Assembly: GCF_001612685.1 (NCBI RefSeq)
Contig: NZ_BDAY01000007.1
Span: 124,001-188,000 of the forward strand
Reading direction: 5' to 3'
Source: Nocardia altamirensis NBRC 108246
GTDB taxonomy: Bacteria; Actinomycetota; Actinomycetes; Mycobacteriales; Mycobacteriaceae
DNA: 64,000 nt
The notes under the pieces were generated by a model, which did not search any database, was not told the DNA's origin, and saw only the letters and a program-made list of their open reading frames with translations. Of this stretch, positions 1-9,428 are shown piece by piece. The first letter of the stretch is position 1. Each line of letters opens with the position of its first letter. Both the position numbers and the translations under genes were made by a program.

Positions 1-808
1 GCCCGAGCAGGTCGCCGAGTTGCACGCGGTCGCCGATCTCGACCAGGGCCGGGGTGGCGCGGCGGGCCCGCGCGACATACACCTCGTCGCGCAGCACACC
101 GTAGTGACTCGGTGTTTGTCGAACGGTACGGCTGCGCACCTCGGTGCTCACGTACGTCCACAGGTCGTGGGTGCTGATTCGTCCGCTGCCGTTGTCGGCG
201 AGCCCGGTGCCGATGCCCTTCACCATGGCTGCCGTGAATACCGACAGCGGCGCTGATCGGTCCGCGTTGCCGTCCTCGGCGATTTCGATCGCGGTCGACG
301 CGGTCAGTACACAGATCCCGTCCCCGGTGGCGAGATCATGGCCGACATCGTCGAAGTTGGGCATCGCCTTGATGGCGTCGTTGCCGAGAAATGCCCCGCT
401 GTAGCAGCAGTCGAGCAGGATGATCTTCGCTGCGGCGTCCGACTCCCGAATCAACTCCTTGATGAACGCGGACGACACAGCGGAGCTGCTGATCAGCGGC
501 AGCTCGGTGTTGCTCGTTGCCAGATACAGGTTCTGTCGAGTCCGGATGCCGTGGCCGGAAAAGTAGAACAGCACAACATCTTCGGGTCCTGCGCCGCGGA
601 ACAACCGCTCGATGTTGCGTTCTATCTCCGCCTTTGACTCGTTGACCAGCAGCTCGGTCGGCTGGAACGCGCCGATTTCCGGATCGCGCAACAACTCTCG
701 CAACTGGTGTGCGTCGGAAACCGGTGCGTGCAGGCGCGCGATTCCGGGCGAGTGGTACGTGTCGTTGGCTACGAAGAGCGCGTGGCGTCGTCCGGCCGGG
801 TCAGTCAT
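1..808 (-). CDS. Caspase-like (metacaspase/C14) protease, partial at window edge
   Basis: The protein starts with MTDPAGRRHALFVAND and 269 residues are visible before the window ends, so the C-terminus is missing. It has the caspase-hemoglobinase fold signatures: a beta strand leading to FYFSGHG with catalytic His at about residue 86, then IILLDCCYSG with catalytic Cys at about residue 135. A YxxA-type N-terminal strand (LFVANDTY) is also typical. The start overlaps the stop of the upstream EACC1-like gene by 8 bp, so the two are translationally coupled. In actinobacteria this pair belongs to predicted biological-conflict or programmed-death modules, in which the protease is the effector; the substrate is unknown. 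What follows residue 269 (effector-associated domain, NACHT/STAND or nothing) lies outside the window. Confidence 0.88.
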   Translation of the reverse strand, partial: MTDPAGRRHALFVANDTYHSPGIARLHAPVSDAHQLRELLRDPEIGAFQPTELLVNESKAEIERNIERLFRGAGPEDVVLFYFSGHGIRTRQNLYLATSNTELPLISSSAVSSAFIKELIRESDAAAKIILLDCCYSGAFLGNDAIKAMPNFDDVGHDLATGDGICVLTASTAIEIAEDGNADRSAPLSVFTAAMVKGIGTGLADNGSGRISTHDLWTYVSTEVRSRTVRQTPSHYGVLRDEVYVARARRATPALVEIGDRVQLGDLLG

Positions 809-1169
809 CGTTCAGGACGTCGCGCAGGCGTTCTACGACATCTTCTACCTGCTTGTCGGCGGGCCGCACGATGGTGACCTCACGGTCCCCGTTCTTCACC
901 GTGATGGAGGTGGCGCGGGTGCGGTCCAGGAACTTGTAGATGACGTCCCGGATCACCCAGGCGGCCGTGCCGAGCGCGCCGCCCGAGGCGAGGAGCTGGC
1001 CGATCTCCACCGCCGCAGTCGATTTCGCGTCGCCTGCTGCGCTGGCCGGCTTGGTGATCACGAGGCCGTTGATCTCGCGTAGGTCGTCCGCCAGCTCGTC
1101 GGTGATCCGGTCCAGCCGCTCGGGGTCAACGCGGATGTCGCCTTCGATGGCCAGTAGTACCTCGGACAT
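801..1169 (-). CDS. EACC1-like effector-associated constant component
   Basis: This is a 122-residue protein, MSEVLLAIEG to RLRDVLNDD. Its layout matches the effector-associated constant component 1 (EACC1) family: an N-terminal beta-rich part, a DERLDRITDELADDLREI-type helix, a small Gly/Ala-rich hydrophobic stretch around residues 52-75, and a C-terminal segment of the type ITVKNGDREVTI followed by an amphipathic helix. I chose the ATG at 1169 because a strong Shine-Dalgarno (GAGGAGGGGG) lies just upstream; the reading frame is open further upstream but without support. It overlaps the caspase start by 8 bp. EACC1 proteins are usually coded next to proteases or other effectors and are thought to hold or position them. 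The family call is by pattern, not by search. Confidence 0.75.
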   Translation of the reverse strand: MSEVLLAIEGDIRVDPERLDRITDELADDLREINGLVITKPASAAGDAKSTAAVEIGQLLASGGALGTAAWVIRDVIYKFLDRTRATSITVKNGDREVTIVRPADKQVEDVVERLRDVLNDD

Positions 1170-1442
1170 GCTGGTTGCCCCCTCCTCGATCGACCGCGCT
1201 CGCACCGTAGCAACACTGTAGTCGCGGCTCCGGCGCGCAGGCACGGAGTTGCGGCATCCCGCGGCGACCCGGAGTCTCGGTCAACTCCATGAATTCGACG
1301 GTAGTGGGGTGTGGTCGGGCATGTCGTGATCTTGTTCGTACTGGTCGGTCTTAGGATTGGGACGGACGTCTGGGTTTGATACGCGCGGAGCTGATCGACC
1401 CGTGCCGGGTGGTCTGCCGCGGTGGAGATCAGGAGACCGCTC

Positions 1443-3386
1443 ATGACCTTGCGTGTGCAGTTCGGCCGACGGTTGCGTCGGGTGGGGATGCGGATCGGCG
1501 CGGTGGGGGCGGTGGCGGTGCTTGCGGTGGGGCCGATGGCGGCTTCCGCGGCGCCGGGGGAGGTGACGCTCGGACTGAAGACGCTCGGGTTGGGGAAGTC
1601 GTTGACCTTTCCGGGAGCGGCGCATGAGGTGTCGCTGACATTGCCGCTGTTGCCGGGGCTGGTGCCGACAGCGATCGTGGGGACGGTGCAACTACCGCCG
1701 CACGTGGGGCGCGGGGCAATGGAGGTGCATTCCGGGGAACGGCTGCTCGATCGGGTGGAGATTCCGGTGGCGCCGCGGGCGCCGATTCGGCTCGGGTTGG
1801 CCGGGGCGGAGGTCGTCGACAACGCGATTTCGGTGACGTTGGCGTCGTCGCTGATCTCGGATGCCGGGTTCTGTGTCACCGACTGGCTGGGGCGGCCGTT
1901 GGCGCTGACCGAGGTCGGCGTCGTGTACAGCGGCGAGGAGGTGCAGCCGACGACGGTGGCCGATTTTCTGCCGCCGGTATTGCAGCGGTTGACGATCTAT
2001 CTTCCCGCCGATCCAGCGGAGGTCGAGAGCGCTGCGGCGATGACGTTGAGCGCCGCGGTGATCGCGCGGTACGGCAGTCAGCCGGTGACAGTGGCTGTTC
2101 GGCCGATCCCCGCGTCAGGGGAGATCCCCGACGACCCCCTGGATCTGCTGGAACGGCAGGTCGTGATCGGCGAATCACCCAATCCTGGACTGAGATTGAG
2201 CCCCGGTCCGAAGCCGAGGTTGACGATCAACGGTGAGAAGAAGAGCTTGCCGGACCAAATGCGGTTGCTCGTCAGTGATTTGACGAAGGTGGCGATCTCC
2301 TCGGCGGCGACGGCGGTCGCGCTACCGCAGGCACCGATCATCGCGCCGGAGCGCACTACGCTCGGCGAGCTCGGCCAGACGCAGCTCACCTCGACTGCGC
2401 TCGGCGCGGTCCGCGTCGATGTCGGCATCGATCAGTCCCGGCTGGGCAGGCCGTCCAAGGATGTGCGAGTTCGCCTGCACGGCAGCTACACCCCGCTGCC
2501 GAACACCTTGAACGGGCAGCTCACGGTGACCGCGGGTGACATCCACATCGACAGCTGGCCGGTGGATGCCAGCGGGCGCTTCGATCGGTGGATCTCCGTC
2601 CCGAACTCCGTACTCGGCCGGTTCACCACGCTGTCGGTGACCTTTCATCAGGCGGGTCTCACCCACGGCTGCGGACTCGAGCAGCCACTGACCTTGACCA
2701 TCGACCCGAGCAGCGAAGTCACCAGCAACGCCGCGAATCCGCCCATCCCCTCGGGTTTCGGCGCACTACCGCAGGCGCTGCTGCCGGACGTCCAAGTCGG
2801 TTTGCGCACCCCAGGATTCGCTGACACGGCCCGGGCCGTCACGGTACTCACCGGGTTGCAGCGCTTGACCGCCATCCCGATGCGGCCGGAGCTGGTGCCG
2901 TTCGATCAGGCGGTGCAGAGCAAGACCCCTGCGGTCCTCATCGCGGCGAACGGTGATGTGCCCGAGTCGATCCGGTTGCCGCTGACCCAAACCGACGCCG
3001 GGCTGGCGCTGACCGATACCGAAGGGAAGCCGATCACCAGGATCACCATCGACCCGACCACCCCGTTCGCGTCGCTGCAGAGCACGTGGTCCGGTGGCCG
3101 CACGGTGGTGGTCGGCACGTCGAGCAACGCACCGGAGCACTTCAACCGCATCCTCGAATGGCTCGACGCCGACCTGGACCGGTGGTCACGGCTGCACGGA
3201 TCGGTGCTGTTCCAGGCCGACAACCGCGCGCCGGAGTTCGTCGACACCGACACCATGGCGACGCCAGCGCCGTCGACCGCCGAAATGGACACCGTCGCAC
3301 GGATTCTCACGGCGGCGGGCGCTGCCGTCGTCCTGGTCGGCGTGCTGGTCGGGATCGGCATCCTCGTTCGGCGCGGCAGGCGGTAG
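1443..3386 (+). CDS. BcsB-like secreted/membrane-anchored polysaccharide synthase subunit
   Basis: This is a 647-residue exported protein. It has a signal peptide (MTLRVQFGRRLRRVGMR then a hydrophobic stretch ending ASA-AP at about residue 36), a long beta-rich extracytoplasmic part, and one C-terminal transmembrane helix (AAVVLVGVLVGIGILV) followed by RRGRR. This is the topology of the BcsB subunit of bacterial cellulose synthases, and the neighbours (a processive GT2 and a diguanylate cyclase) support that reading. I chose ATG 1443, which has AGGAGA six bases upstream, over an in-frame GTG at 1422. It ends TAG-ATG directly against the next gene. Its likely role is to guide a nascent glycan outside the membrane; the actual polymer cannot be deduced. 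Confidence 0.7.
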   Translation: MTLRVQFGRRLRRVGMRIGAVGAVAVLAVGPMAASAAPGEVTLGLKTLGLGKSLTFPGAAHEVSLTLPLLPGLVPTAIVGTVQLPPHVGRGAMEVHSGERLLDRVEIPVAPRAPIRLGLAGAEVVDNAISVTLASSLISDAGFCVTDWLGRPLALTEVGVVYSGEEVQPTTVADFLPPVLQRLTIYLPADPAEVESAAAMTLSAAVIARYGSQPVTVAVRPIPASGEIPDDPLDLLERQVVIGESPNPGLRLSPGPKPRLTINGEKKSLPDQMRLLVSDLTKVAISSAATAVALPQAPIIAPERTTLGELGQTQLTSTALGAVRVDVGIDQSRLGRPSKDVRVRLHGSYTPLPNTLNGQLTVTAGDIHIDSWPVDASGRFDRWISVPNSVLGRFTTLSVTFHQAGLTHGCGLEQPLTLTIDPSSEVTSNAANPPIPSGFGALPQALLPDVQVGLRTPGFADTARAVTVLTGLQRLTAIPMRPELVPFDQAVQSKTPAVLIAANGDVPESIRLPLTQTDAGLALTDTEGKPITRITIDPTTPFASLQSTWSGGRTVVVGTSSNAPEHFNRILEWLDADLDRWSRLHGSVLFQADNRAPEFVDTDTMATPAPSTAEMDTVARILTAAGAAVVLVGVLVGIGILVRRGRR

Positions 3387-4874
3387 ATGACCACCGAGCG
3401 GGAGCGGCTGCGCTGCATCGTCACCAGAATCGTGGCGCGGGCGGCGCTGGTTCTCCTCGCCACGGCGGCCGCGTTCTGGACGACATGGGTCCGGCTCGCG
3501 CACGACGCGTCGACCGGTTCCAGCATCGGATACGTCTACGTGCTCCCGATTTTGGCAATCTTCGCCGCGATCGGCATCACGGTGCGGCGCGGCACCGAGC
3601 TGCCCATCCACGACCGGCAGACCGATCTCATCGTCGGGTTGATCGGGCTCGGTCTGTCTGCATGCACCTTGGGCCTGCTGACCCCGCGCTATCGGTATCT
3701 CTACGAGATGCTGCACCTGGACATCTTGGCGGCGTGGCTGTTTCTGGTGTCGGCGTGCATCCTGATGTTCGGCTTGCGGCCGGTCTCGCGGTACTGGCCG
3801 TGCTGGCTGCTGCTGCTTGCCGCGTTCCCGCCCCCGTATCGAGCGCTGCGCGTGGCGCTTGGCGGCGACGCTGTCGCCGCGGGCGTGACGATGCTGGTGC
3901 TGGCGGCGTTCGCCGCGGCCATCGCGGCGGGGCGCACCCGGACTCGCGGCTTGGTCGGCGCCGCACTGGCATTCGTGATCGGTGCAGCCATCCTCGCGGT
4001 CATGCGGATCCGGTTTCCGGACGCCTCCGTCACCGCCTATCAGGCGATTCCGTCGATCGCCGCCGTCTGGGTCGTCGCGGCGGTGATGTACGTGGACTGG
4101 CGGCGCAGGCGCGGCCTCTCACTGAAACCGTTGGACCGCGCGGTCGATCCGCTCACCGCGGCCCAGTCCTGGAGTGCGGCGGCCACGGTGGCCCTCGCGG
4201 GCATTCTGATCGCGATCATCCCGATCCCACCCGACTACAACCGCACCTTTCCTGTCGTGCCGGGACTCGTTGTCACCCAACCGCATACCGTGCCACTCGG
4301 CTGGACGGAGCTGAGCGAGCATCGATACCCCTGGGTGCAACACTATTTCGGGCCTGGCACCTCGATGACCAGGCAGCTGCTTCGGGCCGATCAGCATGTC
4401 CCGGAGTGGGACAACGAATCCCGCCGTCGGCGCATCGTCGTCGACACCGTGGAATCCGACGACCAGTACTCGATCGACCGCTACCCGGAGTTCGTGCTCT
4501 ACAACATGGCCCAGCCCCGCATCAGCCCGCCGACCCGAATAGACCTGGGCCACGGCATCTTCGCCCGCCTCAACACCGTCCTCGACGACCGCAGGCTGCT
4601 CAGCTGGACCTGGCTGACCTGGAACTGGAGCGGCGCAACGGGCGCCGAACGGATCAGCCTGATCGCCGCGGACAACCACGAATGGAACGCGGCCTTCCCG
4701 GAGCCACAACCCTCGATGCTCGGGATCTTCGAGAACGTCATGCATCAATTCCTGCGCGGCAGGGCGGTGGTCCTCGACTCCGAATCCACCGACGTCGACT
4801 CCGATTCCGAGCACAAGGATCGCGACATGCTGATCAAGGTCGCGCAGGCGATCGTGGCCGGGGTCGAGTCGTGA
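3387..4874 (+). CDS. Polytopic membrane protein of the polysaccharide locus
   Basis: This is a 495-residue protein. The first ~270 residues contain about eight hydrophobic helices, and the last ~220 form a soluble, probably extracytoplasmic domain rich in Trp, Tyr and Pro (for example LSEHRYPWVQHYFGPG). The overall shape (membrane domain followed by an EpsI-like soluble domain) recalls exosortase/EpsI fusions, but I cannot find the exosortase catalytic Cys motif (ACSG), so I do not call it an exosortase. The start codon touches the stop of the BcsB-like gene, and its stop overlaps the GTG of the GT2 gene (GTGA), so it is the second gene of a tight four-gene operon. The C-terminus has an acidic Ser/Asp stretch (SESTDVDSDSEHKDRD). 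Function unknown; an assembly or export role is inferred from position. Confidence 0.65.
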   Translation: MTTERERLRCIVTRIVARAALVLLATAAAFWTTWVRLAHDASTGSSIGYVYVLPILAIFAAIGITVRRGTELPIHDRQTDLIVGLIGLGLSACTLGLLTPRYRYLYEMLHLDILAAWLFLVSACILMFGLRPVSRYWPCWLLLLAAFPPPYRALRVALGGDAVAAGVTMLVLAAFAAAIAAGRTRTRGLVGAALAFVIGAAILAVMRIRFPDASVTAYQAIPSIAAVWVVAAVMYVDWRRRRGLSLKPLDRAVDPLTAAQSWSAAATVALAGILIAIIPIPPDYNRTFPVVPGLVVTQPHTVPLGWTELSEHRYPWVQHYFGPGTSMTRQLLRADQHVPEWDNESRRRRIVVDTVESDDQYSIDRYPEFVLYNMAQPRISPPTRIDLGHGIFARLNTVLDDRRLLSWTWLTWNWSGATGAERISLIAADNHEWNAAFPEPQPSMLGIFENVMHQFLRGRAVVLDSESTDVDSDSEHKDRDMLIKVAQAIVAGVES

Positions 4875-6343
4875 CCGGCGGACCGTCCGGCCCGGCACCG
4901 GGATCGGCCAGCGCCGAGGCGCTGCACATCGCGGTGCACGGGCTGCGCGAGGCCGACCCGATGGCCTCGGCCTCGGTGGCATTCCTCCCGTGGCAACGCA
5001 ATACGGCATTGGCCTGCCTCGCCATCGTGGTGGCCTGCGCGGTGTTCTTCCCGGTGCTCACCTGCACGGTGCTGGTCGCCCTCTGCACCGCAGGCTATCT
5101 CGCCGCGATGGCCGATCGGGTCTTGATCTTTCAGCGCGGCATGGCAAGGGACGCGATCATGACCGTCGCGGACGAGCGGGCGCTTGCGCTCACCGACGCG
5201 GAGTTGCCGCCCTACACGATTCTGGTTCCGGCCTACGGGGAACCGGAGGTGGTCGGCGACCTGATCGGCGCGATGACCGCGCTCGACTATCCGAAGGACC
5301 GGCTCCAGGTGTTGCTCCTGCTGGAGGAGGACGACACGCCGACCATCGAGGCGGCCAGGAGCGCGGGCATCGGGTCGAACCCCACCGTCGATCACGTCAC
5401 CATCGTGCTGGTCCCCGAGGCGCAACCGCGCACCAAGCCGAAGGCCTGCAACTACGGACTGCGTCAGGCGACCGGCGGCATCGTCACGATCTACGACGCC
5501 GAAGACATTCCAGATCCGCTCCAATTGCGCAGGGTGGTGGCGGCTTTCGCCGAGTTGCCGCCGTCGGTGGTGTGCATCCAGGCCAAGCTCGCCTTCCACA
5601 ACGGCCGCCAGAATCTGCTCACCGCCTGGTTCACCGCGGACTACGGCCTGTGGTTCGGGTTCCTGCTGCCCGGTCTGATGCGCAGCAAGGCGCCGATTCC
5701 GTTGGGCGGCACCTCGAATCATTTCAAGCGCGACATCGTGACCGATATCGGCGCGTGGGATCCCTACAACGTCACCGAGGACGCCGACCTCGGCGTGCGC
5801 ATCGCGGTGTCCGGCTACTCGACCGCGGTGATCGACTCGACCACTCTGGAAGAGGCGAACCCCGACCCGATCAACTGGATTCGCCAGCGCTCCCGCTGGT
5901 ACAAGGGCTACCTGCAGACCTGGCTGGTGCACACCCGCCGCCCGATTCAGTTGTGGCGCAGCATCGGCACCGTCAGCTTCATCCGCTTCACGCTGATTCT
6001 GGCGGGCACCCCGATCATCGCCTGCCTGAACCTGGTGTTCTGGTTCATCACGCTGTCCTGGATTCTCGGGCAGCCCGCCGCGATCGGGCAGCTGTTCCCC
6101 GCGTTCGTCTACTTCCCCTCGCTGATCGCGATGATCCTCGGCAACGGTGCGACCATCTACATGAATCTGCTTGCCTGCCGGGAGAACAACCGGTCCGACC
6201 TGTTGGTCGCGTGCCTGACGGTGCCGCTGTACTGGCTGCTGATGAGCATCGCCGCCGCCAAGGGCTGCTATCAGCTGGTGCGCAATCCGTCGTACTGGGA
6301 GAAGACCTTTCACGGCCTCGGCACCAAGGAGGCCGGCAATTGA
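4871..6343 (+). CDS. Processive family 2 glycosyltransferase, cellulose-synthase-like
   Basis: This is a 490-residue inner-membrane glycosyltransferase. Two N-terminal helices (about 47-85) precede a GT-A domain with the full processive GT2 motif set: VPAYGEPEVV (119-128), YDAED (208-212, sugar-nucleotide and metal binding), VTEDADLG (301-308, catalytic TED) and QRSRW (339-343, acceptor-channel Q/RxxRW). About four C-terminal helices follow. This is the catalytic subunit architecture of cellulose/hyaluronan-type synthases. No PilZ domain is present after the membrane helices, unlike BcsA, so any cyclic di-GMP control would have to act through another protein. The start is GTG at 4871, overlapping the previous stop by 4 bp. 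Donor sugar and linkage are not predictable by eye. Confidence 0.85.
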   Translation: MTGGPSGPAPGSASAEALHIAVHGLREADPMASASVAFLPWQRNTALACLAIVVACAVFFPVLTCTVLVALCTAGYLAAMADRVLIFQRGMARDAIMTVADERALALTDAELPPYTILVPAYGEPEVVGDLIGAMTALDYPKDRLQVLLLLEEDDTPTIEAARSAGIGSNPTVDHVTIVLVPEAQPRTKPKACNYGLRQATGGIVTIYDAEDIPDPLQLRRVVAAFAELPPSVVCIQAKLAFHNGRQNLLTAWFTADYGLWFGFLLPGLMRSKAPIPLGGTSNHFKRDIVTDIGAWDPYNVTEDADLGVRIAVSGYSTAVIDSTTLEEANPDPINWIRQRSRWYKGYLQTWLVHTRRPIQLWRSIGTVSFIRFTLILAGTPIIACLNLVFWFITLSWILGQPAAIGQLFPAFVYFPSLIAMILGNGATIYMNLLACRENNRSDLLVACLTVPLYWLLMSIAAAKGCYQLVRNPSYWEKTFHGLGTKEAGN

Positions 6344-8091
6344 CCGCGCCGACAATGGACCGCCACCGCACCGAGCGCCTCCGCGCTGTCCGCCCTGCCG
6401 CCGGCCGACCACGGCCGGCCCGCTGGATCTTCGTTGCCGCGACCGTGCTGTACCTCGCCGTCGGCGCGTGGCTCGGTGCGGGACAGGGGTTTCTGATGGG
6501 CGATGCGCTCAGCCGCGTTGCCGCCACCCAAGCGACCCTGTTCAGCCGCGACCCGCATTTGTCCGCAATCGGCTTCGTCTTCACCCCGCTGACCTCGCTG
6601 GCCCAGTTGCCGATGGTCGCGCTCGCGCACTGGTTTCCGGCGATCACCACCTGGAGCCTGTCCGGCGCGCTGATGTCGGCGCTGTTCATGGGCGGCGCGG
6701 TCGTGATGGTCTTCGGGATCGGCACCGACCGTGGTGCGCCGCTGTGGCTCAGCGGGGGAGTGGCCGCGGTGTTCGCGCTCAACCCGATGGTGGTGTTCTA
6801 CGGCGCCAACGGGATGAGCGAGGCGCCGTTCCTGTTCTGCCTGTGCTTGGCGTTGCGCAGGCTGATCCGCTGGGTACGCACCGACGACGCGAACGACCTG
6901 ACGGCGTGCGGGATCGCGCTCGGGCTGGCCTACCTCACCCGCTACGACGCCTTGGCGCCCGCCGCGGCCGCGGCGGTCATCGTCGCCGTGCTCACCTATC
7001 GGCGCAGCCGCGGTGAGAGCCACCGGTGGCATTGCGCCATCATGGATTTCGTTCTCATCGTGCTTCCGGTCGCTGCGGCGTTTCTGGTGTGGGCCGCGAC
7101 CAGCTGGCTGATCACCGGGCAGGCGTTCCAGCAATTCAGTTCGCAGTACGGCAACTCGTCGATCCTCCAGCAGTCCGGCGCTACCGGCACGACCGATGTC
7201 ACTGCGGCGCTGGAGTATTCGACTGCAGCGACGCTGATCCTCGGCCCTGCGCTGCCGCTGCTCATCCCGATCGTCGGCGCGCTCGCGATCCGCAGGCGCG
7301 ATGTGCAGGTGGCCGTGCCGATCCTGCTCTGCGGCGCGGTGCTCGCGTTCCAGGCGTTCAGTTATCTGAGCGGTTCGACCTTCGCGTTCCTGCGCTTCTA
7401 TGTTGCGGCGATCCCGCTGGCCGCGGTGTTGGCGATACAGGTCGCGCCGGTGCGCGGGTTTCCACCGAGCAGGCGGCCCGGCAGGCATGCCGAGGCAACG
7501 CCGCCGGATCCGGTGCGCATCATCGGCAAGCACCGCGCGTCCGCGCCACGCGGCGGTCGGGCCGTCGGGATGGCGCTTGCCCTGGTCCTGCTGGCGGCAT
7601 CGGTGCCGCTCACCGCGCTCGGCATGTCGAGCCAGGCCATCTCGGTGCAGGAATACTCGCTCGGTGCCGTGGTTTTCCCGGATCCCGACGACGCGTCGGA
7701 CCGCAGTGCCGACCAGCGTCGCATCGCGGCCACCTTCTCGACCGAGCGCCGCTTGGCGAACTATCTCGACGCCCTACAACTGCCCCGTGGTGCGGTGCTG
7801 ATGGACACGGTGTACGGCTTCGCCGTGGTCGTCGCCTCGCATCGGCCCGATCAGTTCGTGGTGCCCTCGGATCGCGACTTCGTGCGGGTGCTCAACCGTC
7901 CCGCCGAGCGCGGCGTGAAATACATTCTGGCGGTGCCGAATACCGGTCGCGGCACCTCGGACGCGGTCAACCGGCGCTATCCGACGATGTACGAGAACGG
8001 CAGCGGGATCGCGACGCTCGCCGTGGAGGCGCCGAACGACGGTGCAGGCCAGCCGCGGTGGCGGCTGTACCGGGTGCTCGGCGCGGGCTGA
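6340..8091 (+). CDS. GT-C-type membrane glycosyltransferase (PMT/ArnT-like)
   Basis: This is a 583-residue polytopic protein with about 11-12 transmembrane helices. The first periplasmic loop carries an acidic motif (GDALSRVAATQATLF, then HLSAIGFVFTPL), and TRYDALAPAAAA follows in the membrane core, as in polyprenyl-phosphate-dependent GT-C enzymes. The C-terminal ~150 residues are soluble and extracytoplasmic. I chose TTG at 6340 because a perfect AAGGAGG (6326-6332) sits seven bases before it; the first ATG (6355) is too far. The TTGA overlap with the GT2 stop makes it the fourth coupled gene. It probably decorates or primes the glycan from a lipid-linked sugar; donor and acceptor are unknown. 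Confidence 0.72.
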   Translation: MTAPTMDRHRTERLRAVRPAAGRPRPARWIFVAATVLYLAVGAWLGAGQGFLMGDALSRVAATQATLFSRDPHLSAIGFVFTPLTSLAQLPMVALAHWFPAITTWSLSGALMSALFMGGAVVMVFGIGTDRGAPLWLSGGVAAVFALNPMVVFYGANGMSEAPFLFCLCLALRRLIRWVRTDDANDLTACGIALGLAYLTRYDALAPAAAAAVIVAVLTYRRSRGESHRWHCAIMDFVLIVLPVAAAFLVWAATSWLITGQAFQQFSSQYGNSSILQQSGATGTTDVTAALEYSTAATLILGPALPLLIPIVGALAIRRRDVQVAVPILLCGAVLAFQAFSYLSGSTFAFLRFYVAAIPLAAVLAIQVAPVRGFPPSRRPGRHAEATPPDPVRIIGKHRASAPRGGRAVGMALALVLLAASVPLTALGMSSQAISVQEYSLGAVVFPDPDDASDRSADQRRIAATFSTERRLANYLDALQLPRGAVLMDTVYGFAVVVASHRPDQFVVPSDRDFVRVLNRPAERGVKYILAVPNTGRGTSDAVNRRYPTMYENGSGIATLAVEAPNDGAGQPRWRLYRVLGAG

Positions 8092-8096
8092 GGCGG

Positions 8097-9221
8097 TCAG
8101 CCGACGGTGGTGCGCTCCGCGACGAGCGCCCACAGGGGATCGTCCGGCCCGATGTCGAAGGTGCATTGGTCGGGCCGCGGATCGGGGACAAAGGCCCAGA
8201 ACAGCGCGCCCGCTGACCCTGCGTTGCGCTGGGCGACCAGCTCCGCGTCGAGATGCGCACGCCTGGTCGCCACGCTGCCGCACGACCCGGCCTTCTCGCC
8301 GATCTCGGCCACCAGCAACGGCTTTCGCAGGGCGGCGGCTTGCTGCAAGCGCACCGCCAAACCGTTCCACTGATCGCCCGGCAACGAGGAATCGGTGGTC
8401 GAATAGTCGTGGTACTCGACCACATCGACCTGTGGCGATTCGCTGACGTACCGGAATTCGTCGCCCTGCGTACCGCATTGACCGCCGCCCGCGTATCCCG
8501 CGAAGATCAACCGTTTCGGGTCGAGTGCCCGCACGATCGCCCCCGCGTCGTCCATGAATGTGCGCAGCACCTGCGCGGCGTCCGCGGGGCAGGTGCGGGC
8601 AGGCAGATCGCAATGCCCGCCCGTGCAATTGCTCGGCTCCGGTTCACCGACCAATTCCCACCCCGCGAGCACCGGCACGTGCCGCCACCGGCCGACGGCG
8701 GTCCGCACCCACTCCTGGAAGCTCATTACCGCACGCCCGTGGATCGGCGTGACGATCTTCCAGCCGTCCACGTACCACTGCCGCTGCTTGAATTGCTCGT
8801 CCGCGCAACCACCATCCTGTGGGGACAGCACCGGAAGCACGAGCTGGTCGTGCTTCGCGGCGGCGGCGAACACCGCGTCGGCGGGCGAATAGTCCATTGC
8901 GCCGGTCTCTTTGTTCACCGCGAGCGCCTGGAAGAGATTGAATCGGGTGAGCGAATTGCGCGGCAGCGCACCGAAGTAACGGTCGAGATCGGTCTGCGCG
9001 CCACAGCCGAAATTCACCGACCAATTCGTGGCGAGCTGTGGTGCGTTGAATCCGACCGGCCACCATGGCTTGTCGCGCAGTCGCAGGCCGGTCGGCGAGG
9101 CGCTCACCACCGCGTCGGCCGATGGCGTCGATGGTGGCGCCTTCGAGTCGTCCGCGCACGCGCACAGCCCTGTCACCAGCAAGGCGGCCGTCCACACTGC
9201 GGCGAATCGCACCTGCGCCAC
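8097..9221 (-). CDS. Secreted lipoprotein, GH5-like (clan A) glycoside hydrolase
   Basis: This is a 374-residue lipoprotein. From GTG 9221 the N-terminus AQVRFAAVWTAALLVTGLCAC forms a lipoprotein signal with lipidation Cys at about residue 22. The frame stays open to 9341, but the extra 40 residues are not signal-like. The mature part reads as a TIM-barrel cellulase-type enzyme: GWELVGEPEP carries the candidate acid/base Glu (~193, with Gly where NEP is usual), VVEYHDYS sits near 268-273, and PLLVAEIGEK carries the candidate nucleophile Glu (~306). Several Cys suggest disulfides. It converges on the polysaccharide operon with a 5-bp gap, as secreted endoglycanases often accompany cellulose synthase loci. 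Substrate not provable. Confidence 0.72.
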   Translation of the reverse strand: MAQVRFAAVWTAALLVTGLCACADDSKAPPSTPSADAVVSASPTGLRLRDKPWWPVGFNAPQLATNWSVNFGCGAQTDLDRYFGALPRNSLTRFNLFQALAVNKETGAMDYSPADAVFAAAAKHDQLVLPVLSPQDGGCADEQFKQRQWYVDGWKIVTPIHGRAVMSFQEWVRTAVGRWRHVPVLAGWELVGEPEPSNCTGGHCDLPARTCPADAAQVLRTFMDDAGAIVRALDPKRLIFAGYAGGGQCGTQGDEFRYVSESPQVDVVEYHDYSTTDSSLPGDQWNGLAVRLQQAAALRKPLLVAEIGEKAGSCGSVATRRAHLDAELVAQRNAGSAGALFWAFVPDPRPDQCTFDIGPDDPLWALVAERTTVG

Positions 9222-9428
9222 GTTACGCGGCTTTCGCCTGTCACCGATGGCGACACGAACCGGAACTTCGAGTTGTGGTATTTGTCCCTTTCGGGTCGTA
9301 ATCCACGTCACTGTTCTTGTCCGCCGAGTGTTGCGAAGCACGTGTGGAGGTGCGGGGCTACTGGTGGCAACCGGTTATAGTTGGGCGGCTGATTGGTTTT
9401 ACTGACCTTGGATTCGGTCGAGGTTGCG

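Noticed and set aside
1058..1879. Leftward frame overlapping EACC1 and BcsB-like genes
   Set aside because: Ser/Thr/Pro/Arg-rich out-of-frame translation; both overlapped genes have better starts and motifs.
3086..4870. Upstream extension of the GT2 frame by about 600 codons
   Set aside because: The extension is Arg/Pro/His-rich and overlaps two well-formed genes. The GTG at 4871 with coupled overlap is the real start.
3387..4874. Exosortase call for the membrane protein
   Set aside because: Topology is suggestive, but the catalytic Cys motif and the conserved Arg regions cannot be found.
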